This document shows positions 34,974-43,367 of a stretch of DNA of 64,000 nt, in pieces. Every line of letters begins with the position of its first letter. The first letter of the stretch is position 1. Below the pieces are notes generated by a model, which saw nothing but the letters and a program-made list of their open reading frames with translations, was not told the origin of the DNA and made no database searches. A program made the translations under genes and the position numbers. This stretch comes from UMGS1519 sp050951095 (GTDB taxonomy: Bacteria > Actinomycetota > Coriobacteriia > Coriobacteriales > Eggerthellaceae), in assembly GCA_050951095.1 (NCBI GenBank), contig JBMNIQ010000005.1:581883-645882 (forward strand), given 5' to 3'.

Positions 34974-35969
34974 GTGCCCTCTACCGTGACGGAAACGAAT
35001 GCATCGGCGGCGGCATCCGATTCTCAGGCCGCCGCTTCGCCTCTGCATGGAGAGCAGATTGTCGGGCGCCTTGCGCCATCGCCTTCAGCCCGTATGCATG
35101 CGGGGAACATATTCTGCTCGCTGGTCGCATGGCTCTGTGCGAAACGCGCAGAAGGACGCATCGTCCTGCGCATCGAAGACTTGGATCGGCAACGATGCAA
35201 ACGGGAATACTCCGAAGCCATCATGCGCGATTTCGAGCGCCTGGGGCTGCTTTGGGACAACGAGGACGTCATCTGGCAGGGTGACCGTACGGAAGTGTAC
35301 GAAGCGGCCTTCGATCGGCTGCAGAAAGCCGACCTGCTGTACCCGTGCTTCTGCTCCCGCGCCGACTTGCATGCGGCAAGTGCACCGCATAGGGGAGAGA
35401 AGTTCATCTACGCCGGCACCTGCCGCAACCTTACAAGGTCTGAGCGCGAAGAACGCGCGAAGCGCCGTCATCCCGCATGGCGCATCAAGGTAGATGGAGC
35501 GCCCGCTCTCTCGTTCGTCGATCGGTTCCAGGGCCCGGTTGCTCAAGTGCTCTCGCGCGATTGCGGCGATTACATCATCCGACGTTCGGACGGTGTTTTC
35601 GCCTATCAATTGGCGGTCGTCGTGGACGACTTGGCGCAGGGCGTCACGCAGATAGTCCGCGGCGCCGACTTGCTGGATTCCACGCCGCAGCAGCTATGGC
35701 TGCGCGGCTTGCTGGACCCCCATGCGCCCTCCTGCGAATTCGGTCATGTACCGCTGTTCGTGGATGCTCAGGGCCGTCGGCTGTCGAAGCGCGATACTGA
35801 TGCAAATCTCGACGGTTTGCTTGCCCGTTTCGGGTCCGTAGAGGCACTCTACGGGGCGATTGCCGGCGCTACCGGTCTGCGGGCCAACTCAAAACCCGTC
35901 ACGCTGCAGGAACTGCTGGAGACGGCCGACTTGCATGCGCTCGAAGGTAAGAAGCGCATCGTCTGGTAA
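34974..35969 (+). CDS. gluQ: Glutamyl-Q tRNA(Asp) synthetase (GluQ-RS)
   Basis: This protein of 331 residues is a class I synthetase fragment resembling GluRS without the anticodon-binding domain. It has RLAPSPSARMHAGN (HIGH-type motif, about residue 41), LRIEDLDRQR, a Zn site of the GluQ-RS pattern (CFCSRADL then YAGTC), and RLSKRD in place of KMSKS. GluQ-RS attaches glutamate to queuosine at position 34 of tRNA-Asp. That fits the que operon 15 kb away. The GTG start directly after iorB leaves a 28-residue extension; a start at 34986 is also possible. Confidence 0.9.
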   Translation: MPSTVTETNASAAASDSQAAASPLHGEQIVGRLAPSPSARMHAGNIFCSLVAWLCAKRAEGRIVLRIEDLDRQRCKREYSEAIMRDFERLGLLWDNEDVIWQGDRTEVYEAAFDRLQKADLLYPCFCSRADLHAASAPHRGEKFIYAGTCRNLTRSEREERAKRRHPAWRIKVDGAPALSFVDRFQGPVAQVLSRDCGDYIIRRSDGVFAYQLAVVVDDLAQGVTQIVRGADLLDSTPQQLWLRGLLDPHAPSCEFGHVPLFVDAQGRRLSKRDTDANLDGLLARFGSVEALYGAIAGATGLRANSKPVTLQELLETADLHALEGKKRIVW

Positions 35970-36056
35970 CAGCGTATTTGTTCCCGGCAGTTGGGATGCG
36001 CATTTTCACGCGAATGTTTGCCCTTTCGCCTATCGAAGCACATCCTATTTACGAAC

Positions 36057-36094
36057 AACGGCAGGCAGGCTCCGAAAGCCCTGCCTGCCGTTTT
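36057..36094. terminator. Bidirectional terminator between gluQ and menA
   Basis: An 11-bp or longer GC-rich stem (36059-36069 with 36080-36090) is followed by TTTT on the plus strand. It separates two convergent genes. Confidence 0.75.
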
Positions 36095-37659
36095 CATATC
36101 GGCATGGTATTCGTTGCGTCTACAGCACGGGGAATGCGGCGGCGCTCAACAGCAAGCACAGTGCATACGCCATACCCAAAATCACATTCGCGGCCGTGAT
36201 CTGGGACATACCCGCAGCGCGCGTCTCCGCGGTGAACGGATTGCGGGAAGATTCCGGCAATGGGGCCGTAACCGGCCACCATGAACAGCAGGCAATACCA
36301 GCCGCGCACGTATCCGTACAGCACCAGAACGGCGATGGCCGCCATCCAGATGATCATGAGCGCCCGATACAGGTTCACCGCCGTTTCGCGCCCCAGAACA
36401 ACGGGCAGTGTCTTGCGCTCCGCCTCGATGTCTTTTTCGATATCGCACGTGTTGTTCGTGAACATAATGAGCGCGATGCCGATCATCAGCGGGATGGAAT
36501 ACAGCAGCGCTGACCAGTTCAGGTCCAACGTGAGTGCCTGGTAGCACGCCAGCGGGATAAGGCCGCCCATGGTCACGCCGCTCACGATCTCACCGATAGG
36601 CAGATAGGAGATAGGCGTGCGGCCGCCGGAGTACAGAAACACGATCACGGCGCCGATCAGCGCGATGACAAGCGGAATCCATCCCGCACGCACGATGATG
36701 AAGATTCCCAGCGCAAACGCGGCAACCAAGAAGGCGATGGCCAGATTGCGCGCCTGGCGCGGATCGATGTCGTTGTATACGAGCACGGCATCCGTGGGAT
36801 CGGCCTGGTTCTCCGCCGTATCCGTGCCCTTCACATAGTCGAAGTAGTCGTTGATCGTATTCACGGCGGATTGCATCAGGATGCAGATGGCCAGCAGGAT
36901 AACGGACGTGCTCAACGAAAGAACGGAGGTGTCGGCAACGCTCAGGCAGACGGCCAGCAGCACGGGCATCGTCGATGCGGCCCACGTATGAGGCGCCGCA
37001 AGCTCCAGGATCAGCTTCGGCGTAAGCTTGCCGGCATACGCAGAATCCGAAACCTCTTTACCGTCTTCGATATGCGGACGGGCGGCGCGCTGTTTCGGGT
37101 TCGCGCGCTTTTGCCCGCGTACCGTACGGCGCTGCGGGCCGTTGTCGGCATCCTGCGCCGCAGAGCGGACAGAGGGGCGCGCCGTATACGGCCGGCGAGA
37201 CGGCTGCGTGCGCGTGACGGCGCTGTGGCGGACGGCGGGTTGGGCGCCGTTCGCGTACTGCCGACGCGTATCGGGAATGCTCTGCGGAACATCCGCCTGC
37301 ATCTGGGCGGCATCGGCCTGCTGCGCATCAAGGCGCTGTTCCGCATAAATCGGATCCTCGTGGATGACCGGCTGAACGGCCGGCGCATCAGAGGCCTCCT
37401 CGCGCGGAGAGCGATCGACGGCAGGGGAGACCTCCGCTTCGATCGGCTGTTCTACAAGCGGCTCCACCGGAATCAGCGGCTGCTCGAACGCAGGCGCCAC
37501 CGGCTCTTCAGAAGAAGGCGCCACTGTTTCGACCGCATCCGTTTCCTGAGCAACAGGCTGTTGCGGCGCAACCTGCGGTGAGGCAGGGACCTCTTGCGGA
37601 CCGCTTACCGGAGTTGCTTGCGGTCGGGTTGATTCATCTTCTTTTCTTTCATCTGTCAT
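36094..37659 (-). CDS. menA: UbiA-family prenyltransferase (MenA-like), C-terminus frameshifted
   Basis: The frame codes for 521 residues. Residues 1 to about 200 are hydrophilic and rich in Pro, Gln, Glu, Ala and Arg. A UbiA domain with 8-9 membrane helices follows, carrying NDYFDYVKGTD (near 263) and NNTCDIEKDIEAE (near 400), the two Asp-rich Mg-prenyl diphosphate motifs. The likely reaction is prenylation of 1,4-dihydroxy-2-naphthoate in menaquinone synthesis. After GPIAGIFP the frame turns hydrophilic (QSVHRGDARCGYVP). The shifted frame gives the expected helix, NPFTAETRAAGMSQITAANV and onward, ending with a stop at 36120. An extra base near 36243 explains this. An AAAGGCG site lies ahead of the start. 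Confidence 0.82.
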   Translation of the reverse strand: MTDERKEDESTRPQATPVSGPQEVPASPQVAPQQPVAQETDAVETVAPSSEEPVAPAFEQPLIPVEPLVEQPIEAEVSPAVDRSPREEASDAPAVQPVIHEDPIYAEQRLDAQQADAAQMQADVPQSIPDTRRQYANGAQPAVRHSAVTRTQPSRRPYTARPSVRSAAQDADNGPQRRTVRGQKRANPKQRAARPHIEDGKEVSDSAYAGKLTPKLILELAAPHTWAASTMPVLLAVCLSVADTSVLSLSTSVILLAICILMQSAVNTINDYFDYVKGTDTAENQADPTDAVLVYNDIDPRQARNLAIAFLVAAFALGIFIIVRAGWIPLVIALIGAVIVFLYSGGRTPISYLPIGEIVSGVTMGGLIPLACYQALTLDLNWSALLYSIPLMIGIALIMFTNNTCDIEKDIEAERKTLPVVLGRETAVNLYRALMIIWMAAIAVLVLYGYVRGWYCLLFMVAGYGPIAGIFPQSVHRGDARCGYVPDHGRECDFGYGVCTVLAVERRRIPRAVDATNTMPI

Positions 37660-37700
37660 ACGTGAAAACGCCTTTCGGTTATGTGGGCGATTGGATGGTT

Positions 37701-38621
37701 TCAGAGGGGGCGGGGACGGTCCTTCGAGCCCAGAAGCACGCGCGCCGAGTGATTGTTCTGCTCGAGAACCTGCTCGAATCCCGAACGGGCCAGTGAGGGA
37801 AGATTGTTCTTCCGGGAGAGATGCATGCCGATGACGGTTTCCAGAGAATCGGACAGGAGCGATTCCAATGCCGTATCCGATTGGATATTCGAAAGATGAC
37901 CGCGTTCTCCGCCCACTCGGCGCTTGAGCGATGCAGGGTAGGGACCCGTGGCAAGCATGCGCTCATCATGGTTGCTCTCAAGCGCCAAGATGCGCACATC
38001 CCCCAGCAATGCCGGAAGGCCGTCCGGGAACACGCCGGTATCCGTCACAAAGCCCAGCACGTCATTGCGAAGCATTCCTGCCGTTTCGAACGCCATGCAC
38101 ACCGGATCGGCCGCATCATGGGAAGTGGGGACGAACTGTACATGGATGTCCCCAAGGACCAGATCTTGCGAATGCGAGATGAATTCGATGGGGAAGTCGC
38201 CATCGAGCGTCTGCAACTCGTTCGAGCTCGAAAACGTTCCCTGTGTCGTATAAATCGTGGGAACACAGCCCAGTTTCCGCAAACCGCGCAATGTACGTCC
38301 GAGTCCGCTGGTATGGTCGGAATGCTCGTGCGTCACGATAACGGAGGAGATACGCGCAGGGTCGAAGCCGACCGCATCGCAACCTTCCATGAATCGCTTC
38401 TTCGATATGCCGCAATCGATCATCACGCACGTCGTGGCCGTCTCCAGCACGGAGGCATTTCCCGAGCTATCGCTGGCAATGACGTGCAAGCGAAAACGCC
38501 CCGGTTCAAGCGTATCGGAAAAATGCTGTTGACCTGCGGATACGTCCGATGCAATGTCCTGATCATGGCGCACGTCGGCCTGCTCCGCCAGGGGAGCCGT
38601 CTGATATGTATCTATGTGTTG
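37701..38621 (-). CDS. MBL-fold metallohydrolase (YycJ/WalJ-like)
   Basis: This protein of about 306 residues belongs to the metallo-beta-lactamase superfamily. The metal motif HEHSDH is at residues 99-104, followed by later ligands in TSHDAADP, FVTDTG, ESNHDE and HLSRKN. RFRLHVIASDSSGNASVLE is the usual start of the YycJ/WalJ group, thought to be an exonuclease tied to cell-wall signalling or DNA repair. About 40 extra hydrophilic residues precede it. The start at 38621 lacks a good ribosome site. It is followed after 41 bases by the menA-like gene on the same strand. Confidence 0.87.
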   Translation of the reverse strand, partial: QHIDTYQTAPLAEQADVRHDQDIASDVSAGQQHFSDTLEPGRFRLHVIASDSSGNASVLETATTCVMIDCGISKKRFMEGCDAVGFDPARISSVIVTHEHSDHTSGLGRTLRGLRKLGCVPTIYTTQGTFSSSNELQTLDGDFPIEFISHSQDLVLGDIHVQFVPTSHDAADPVCMAFETAGMLRNDVLGFVTDTGVFPDGLPALLGDVRILALESNHDERMLATGPYPASLKRRVGGERGHLSNIQSDTALESLLSDSLETVIGMHLSRKNNLPSLARSGFEQVLEQNNHSARVLLGSKDRPRPL

Positions 38622-38687
38622 CATAGAACAAATGCTAACACGGACGGTCTGCCGCCCGCAGCCGTCCACAGCGAAACCGCAAAGGAA

Positions 38688-39116
38688 TCAGCGAGGAAAA
38701 CGGCGGAAGATGTCGATGCCGTCCAATGCAAGCAACACGCCGGCCAGAGCCATTAGAAGAGACGGCAGCAAAGACAAGGAGAATGTGAACGAGCTGTCGA
38801 GCACGGACACGATGAGATACAGGGGCGTGAATAGATAAAAAATAAGGATGGCCAGCAGGGAAGCGATCATCATGGCCAACGCCAGATAACGTGGCACGTT
38901 CGTCTTCGCCTTCAACTGGAGCGTCTTCAAGAAGAGCATATTGATGAGCAGGGGAAAACCTACAAGCGGAATCAGCAGAACGCAGGCTATCAGCGGCAGC
39001 GCGTATGAATCTCCCGATACGGCGAAATTCACGGCGAAGACGACATCGACGGCCAAGAGCACGCCGTACCAGACGGAGAGGCTTTTCAGCCGCGTCTCAG
39101 GATCTCGTTGTCGCAT
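38688..39116 (-). CDS. Small four-helix membrane protein, unknown
   Basis: This 142-residue protein has four or five predicted membrane helices, a short basic N-terminus (MRQRDPETRLKSLSVWYG) and an RRF end. I recognise no family. The ATG at 39116 is chosen over a TTG three codons earlier; the ribosome site is weak. It lies upstream of the MBL gene in the same direction and may be cotranscribed with it. Confidence 0.6.
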   Translation of the reverse strand: MRQRDPETRLKSLSVWYGVLLAVDVVFAVNFAVSGDSYALPLIACVLLIPLVGFPLLINMLFLKTLQLKAKTNVPRYLALAMMIASLLAILIFYLFTPLYLIVSVLDSSFTFSLSLLPSLLMALAGVLLALDGIDIFRRFPR

Positions 39117-39172
39117 GCCGGTCAAAATACGATGCCGCCTTCGCTATTCGATAATGAGGTAATCGGAATCCG

Positions 39173-39520
39173 TTAATCCGTCGCAACGATGAGCGCGATG
39201 AAGGCCAGGTCGCCGGATCCGGTGTTCGAGATGCCGTGGCATTCGCCGTCAGCGCAACGGACCACATCGCCGACTTTCACGGGATATTCCGTACCGTTGT
39301 CGTTGTAAAGGCCTTCGCCTTCCACGATGTAATAGATCTCGAAGTCGCCTTCGTGCTTGTGATACGCCATAGCCGTGCCTGCGGGAACGGTGATCTTCGC
39401 GTACGTCTTCACCTTCGGGCCCAGATTCTCTACGCCTTCCGCGATGCGCTGGCGGTAATAGCAGCCCTTGCCATCGGGGGTTTCAACCTTCGTATTCTCG
39501 TTGATAGGCAGTTTCGCCAT
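39173..39520 (-). CDS. Cupin domain protein
   Basis: This 115-residue single beta-barrel cupin has motif 1 with metal ligands (AYHKHEGDFEIYYIVEGEG) and a motif 2 variant (GDVVRCADGECHGISNTG). The substrate is unknown; small cupins of this kind include sugar isomerases and dioxygenase-like proteins. An AAAGAGG site precedes the ATG. Confidence 0.88.
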   Translation of the reverse strand: MAKLPINENTKVETPDGKGCYYRQRIAEGVENLGPKVKTYAKITVPAGTAMAYHKHEGDFEIYYIVEGEGLYNDNGTEYPVKVGDVVRCADGECHGISNTGSGDLAFIALIVATD

Positions 39521-39741
39521 GGGATACCTCTTTCATAGCCGTGAATAGGAGGGCACCCTCATCGGGCGCTTGCCGTATATTGTAGCGGAAATGCAGTCCT
39601 CGACCTTATATGCGTTACTTAACATAAGATATATTATCAGATATTTATTACAGAATTCCAGCACTCGTCGAGAGAGGCTCCTCTCGTATTTCAGCGTCTG
39701 GATAGCATGGCATACTAAGTTTCATGCCGGCACTCTGCTTG

Positions 39742-40569
39742 TCAGATGTGCGCATCACGTCGCAGCTGCGCAATCTCGTCCGCCGTAAGCGTCCGCCAGG
39801 CGCCCAGCTTCAAGTTGCCCAGATGCAGATTCCCAAACGAAGCCCGATGCAGATTCACCACCGGATGTCCCGTGGCGCCCAACATAAGCTTCACTTGGTG
39901 CTTCATGCCCTGATGGATGACGACACGCACGAACGACGTCTTCTTACGGTTCCGTTCAAGGCAGGATTCCCGCACATCGAATCCTTCGCGTTGAAGGTCT
40001 TTCCATGACAAAACGTCTATCTCAGCCGGAGCCGTTCTCTTAACCGTATTGCCGACCTTGATATCGATGCCGTCGCGCAGCCGCCTGATCTGCGTAGCGG
40101 AAAGAACGCCTTCGACTTGCGCAATATACGTCTTGTCCACATGCTTAGACGGATGCTGCAGCTGGTGTCCCAATTGGCCGTCCGAGGTGAACAACAGCAA
40201 TCCCGTGGTATCGCGGTCCAGACGACCGACATGGTAGATACCCGGATACTGTTCCGTCGGCACATATTCCGCAACGCACGGCCGTCCTTGCGGATCGCTC
40301 ATAGTGGTGTACACGCCTGCCGGTTTATTCAACATGAGCACGACAGCGGCGGAGGGCAGCTGCACCCTCTTCCCATCGAAAGTAACATTGTCACTTTCTG
40401 GGTCAACTTTCACGCCCAGCTCGGATACCACCTGGCCGTTCACGGCTATGCGGCCGGATTCAATGAGCTTGTCGCAATTCCTCCTGCTTTCCACACCGGC
40501 ACGGGCGAGAAAGCGATTCAGGCGCATGAAATAATCGGGAGTTTCCGATTGCTGTTCCGGCTTGATCAT
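39742..40569 (-). CDS. rluB: rRNA pseudouridine synthase (RluB/RsuA family)
   Basis: This 275-residue enzyme has an N-terminal S4 RNA-binding domain (MRLNRFLARAGVESRR, from residue 15) and a catalytic domain with the nucleophile Asp118 in VGRLDRDTTGLLL. It also shows LNKPAGVYTTMSD and the KNR-type RNKKTSFVRVVIHQGMKHQ (start RNKKTSF) motif. It isomerises uridine to pseudouridine in rRNA, most likely 23S helix 89 as RluB. Its ATG overlaps the scpB stop (ATGA). The scpA-scpB-rluB order is common in Gram-positive genomes. Confidence 0.93.
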   Translation of the reverse strand: MIKPEQQSETPDYFMRLNRFLARAGVESRRNCDKLIESGRIAVNGQVVSELGVKVDPESDNVTFDGKRVQLPSAAVVLMLNKPAGVYTTMSDPQGRPCVAEYVPTEQYPGIYHVGRLDRDTTGLLLFTSDGQLGHQLQHPSKHVDKTYIAQVEGVLSATQIRRLRDGIDIKVGNTVKRTAPAEIDVLSWKDLQREGFDVRESCLERNRKKTSFVRVVIHQGMKHQVKLMLGATGHPVVNLHRASFGNLHLGNLKLGAWRTLTADEIAQLRRDAHI

Positions 40570-41354
40570 TCCTCGAACTCCAAGTCATCGAAGTCGATCT
40601 TCTCCACTACCCCGGCGCTTTGCGCTATGGCGTTGCCGAGCATGGATCGCATGGCATCTTTCACGGTATCGTCCAAGTCATCGGATTGCTCGGCGGCAAA
40701 TGCCAGATCTTTCACGGTGTCCGCAGCGTCTTCAGACGATGTTTCCACGCCAGCCGCGAATTGGCTCTGCTCGTACGGCGTGCGAGCGCTCAGTCCTTGC
40801 CTGAGAAGGTCAGCCGTTTCCTGATCGGGGGCGTATTCTTCCAGCGGCGGCAGGTCCTTGACGGAATTGAGGCCGAATTTCTCCAGGAATGTACGCGTGG
40901 TTGCATACAGCATAGGGTTTCCCGGCGCGTCGCTCTGCCCTGCTTCGCGCACGAGGCCTTTGTCTACAAGCGAGTTGATGGATGAATCCGAGTTCACTCC
41001 ACGGACGCCGGCAACACCGGAACGCGTGATGGGCTGCAAGTACGCGATGATAGCAAGCGTTTCCAATGCCGCCTGCGTTAACCGACGCGTATCCCACGAC
41101 AGCACGTATTTCTCCAGCAAGTCGTGGAATACCGGATGCGTTGTCAGGCGCCAGCCGCCCGCAACGGCCTCGAGCTGAATGCCGGCCTGGCGTTCAGCCA
41201 GGTCAGAGCGAAGCTCTACTAACGCTGTCTCCACGTCTGCAGGATCGGCTTCCAACATATCCGCCAGCGTGATGGTGCTCACCGGCTCGTCTGAAACGAA
41301 CAGCAGCGCCTCGATAGCGGATTGCAACTGAGCGTTTTCCAAATCTCCGAACAA
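40566..41354 (-). CDS. scpB: Segregation and condensation protein B
   Basis: This 262-residue ScpB has the two winged helices of the kleisin-associated (kite) family. It shows ALLFVSDEPVSTITLADML, LTQAALETLAIIAYLQPITRSGVAGVRG and the DKGLVRE turn. It works with SMC and ScpA in chromosome compaction. The start is a TTG at 41354 with AAAGGAG at good spacing. About 85 acidic residues follow the core, an extension beyond the usual length. It is coupled to rluB. Confidence 0.93.
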   Translation of the reverse strand: MFGDLENAQLQSAIEALLFVSDEPVSTITLADMLEADPADVETALVELRSDLAERQAGIQLEAVAGGWRLTTHPVFHDLLEKYVLSWDTRRLTQAALETLAIIAYLQPITRSGVAGVRGVNSDSSINSLVDKGLVREAGQSDAPGNPMLYATTRTFLEKFGLNSVKDLPPLEEYAPDQETADLLRQGLSARTPYEQSQFAAGVETSSEDAADTVKDLAFAAEQSDDLDDTVKDAMRSMLGNAIAQSAGVVEKIDFDDLEFEE

Positions 41355-41378
41355 CGGGTCGAACTCCTTTCCCGCGCA

Positions 41379-42198
41379 TCAGGAACGATCGGAAACGGAT
41401 GACGGGTTTCCGATCGACGTAAGGGCATCATCGTCATCCAGCAGCAAATCCCCGCTGCCTTCGATGTATTCGATATCGATATCGCCGAAGTTCTCGTGCT
41501 GCGTAAGCCTCACCATATTGCGCTTGTAGAGCTCCAGTATGGCAAGGAAGTTGACGACGGCAATGGGCACAGGCGTGTTGCGGTTCACAATCTGCGAATA
41601 GCGGAGATGCTTCTCGTTTGCTATGCGCGCATGCAGTGCGCGGACGAGCGTTTCGACGGGAATGGGCTTTGCGGCAATATGCTCGCTTTCCAGCAGGAAC
41701 TCATCGCGGCGCGTCAGCGCGGAAACGCAGAGGTAGGCCAGCGAATCCAGGCTCACGCCCTCGAGGTAGTCCGGGTAGAGGTTCATGAACTCGGCAGGCG
41801 GCCCGAACGTGCGCACATGGCAGCGACCGGCTGCGATACCCGCGCGATTCCAACCCGGCAGCAGCATTCTTGAACTGCTTGTACGTCAGCAGGCGCTGCA
41901 ACAGCACCTCGCGCGCCTGGTTCGGCGCCAATTCCTGAAGGTCCTCGTCTACCTCCTGGTCGCTGTCGGCATCCGGAATCAGGCTTGCCGCCTTGATCTC
42001 CAGCAGCGTAGACGCCACTACCAGGAAATCGCTGGCAACGTCCAGGTCCAGCGCCCGCATGCGGCGTATCTCCGCAAGGTATTGATCCGTGATCTGGGAA
42101 ATGGAGATGGACCCGATATCGATCCGCTGCCGGCTGACCAGGTACAGCAGCAGATCGAACGGGCCCTCGAATCCTTCGGTGCGGACGCGGTACGCCAT
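41379..42198 (-). pseudogene. scpA: Segregation and condensation protein A, frameshifted
   Basis: Two overlapping frames together make one ScpA kleisin. The upstream frame (to about codon 119) has FEGPFDLLLYLVSRQRIDI, SDFLVVASTLLEIKA and YKQFKNAAAGLESRG. The downstream frame continues with IAAGRCHVRTFGPPAEFMNL, VNFLAILELYKRNMVRL and an acidic end. Removing one G:C pair from the run at 41839-41841 joins them exactly. ScpA bridges SMC heads and is normally retained, and scpB and rluB downstream are intact. An assembly error is therefore at least as likely as a true lesion. Confidence 0.85.
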
Positions 42199-42207
42199 AG
42201 CGCGGTG

Positions 42208-43314
42208 CTAGTCCTCCGCAATAGCAGCGTACGTTTCCGCCTGAGCGCGGATAAGCTCCTCATCGGAGAAGTAGTTGATGCGCATGGCATCCTTCACTTC
42301 TGCCAGCGTCTTCGCCGCTTCTTCGCGCGCGACCTCCGTGCCGGAGCGCAGGATATCGTAGACGCCGGGAATGTCCTTCTCGTACTCGCGGCGACGTGCG
42401 CGGATGGGCTCGAGCGTCTCCTCCAGCACCTTGTCCAGGAACTTCTTCACCTTCACGTCGCCCAGGCCGCCGCGGCGGTAGTGGTCCTTGAGCTCGTCAA
42501 GGTTCGCATAGTCGGGCAGATACTCGGCGAAGTGCTCGTCCGTTGCGAATGCATCCAGGTACGTGAAGACGGTGTTCCCCTCCACCTTGCCGGGATCTTC
42601 GACACGCAGATGGTTCGGATCCGTGTACATGCCGCGGATCTTCTTCTTCACATCGGCCGGCGAATCGGAAAGGTAAATGCAATTGCCCAAGGATTTCGAC
42701 ATCTTCGCCTTGCCATCCGTACCGGGCAGGCGCAGACAGGCCTCGCCTTGCGGCAGCAGGACCTTCGGCTCCACGAGCACCGGTCCGTACGTGCGGTTGA
42801 ACGAGCGGACGATCTCGTGGCATTGCTCCAGCATAGGCAGCTGGTCTTCGCCGACGGGAACCGTCGTGGCTTTGAATGCCGTGATGTCGCTTGCCTGGCT
42901 GATGGGATACGTGAAGAAGCCCACCGGCACATCGGCATTGAAGCCGCGCATCTTGATCTCGTTCTTCACCGTGGGATTGCGCTGCACGCGGGCCACCGTC
43001 ACGAGGTTCATGTAATACGCCGTCAGCTCGTACAGCTGCGGCAACTGGGACTGGATGAAGATGGTGGACTTGCTGGGATCCAAACCGACGGAAAGGTAAT
43101 CCAGGGCAACTTCGATGATGTTGTTGCGCACCTTATCGGGATTGTCGGCATTGTCCGTGAGCGCCTGGGCATCCGCAATCATGATGAAGATCTTGTCGAA
43201 CTCCCCGGAGTTCTGCAGCTCCACACGCTGACGCAGCGAACCGACGTAATGTCCCAGATGGAGCTTCCCCGTAGGACGGTCCCCCGTCAGAATGACCTTT
43301 TGCTGTTCTGCCAT
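42208..43314 (-). CDS. trpS: Tryptophanyl-tRNA synthetase
   Basis: This 368-residue class I synthetase has TGDRPTGKLHLGHYVGSL (HIGH motif at residues 19-22) and KMSKSLGN (KMSKS motif near 205). The body shows IADAQALTDN and the characteristic VGEDQ segment. It charges tRNA-Trp. It lies 9 bases upstream of scpA on the same strand, so these genes may be cotranscribed. No T-box leader is recognised. Confidence 0.96.
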   Translation of the reverse strand: MAEQQKVILTGDRPTGKLHLGHYVGSLRQRVELQNSGEFDKIFIMIADAQALTDNADNPDKVRNNIIEVALDYLSVGLDPSKSTIFIQSQLPQLYELTAYYMNLVTVARVQRNPTVKNEIKMRGFNADVPVGFFTYPISQASDITAFKATTVPVGEDQLPMLEQCHEIVRSFNRTYGPVLVEPKVLLPQGEACLRLPGTDGKAKMSKSLGNCIYLSDSPADVKKKIRGMYTDPNHLRVEDPGKVEGNTVFTYLDAFATDEHFAEYLPDYANLDELKDHYRRGGLGDVKVKKFLDKVLEETLEPIRARRREYEKDIPGVYDILRSGTEVAREEAAKTLAEVKDAMRINYFSDEELIRAQAETYAAIAED

Positions 43315-43367
43315 AACGGCGCTTCCTTCCCTTCCCTAGCAGCGAATACGACGATGTGTGCGTCGCG

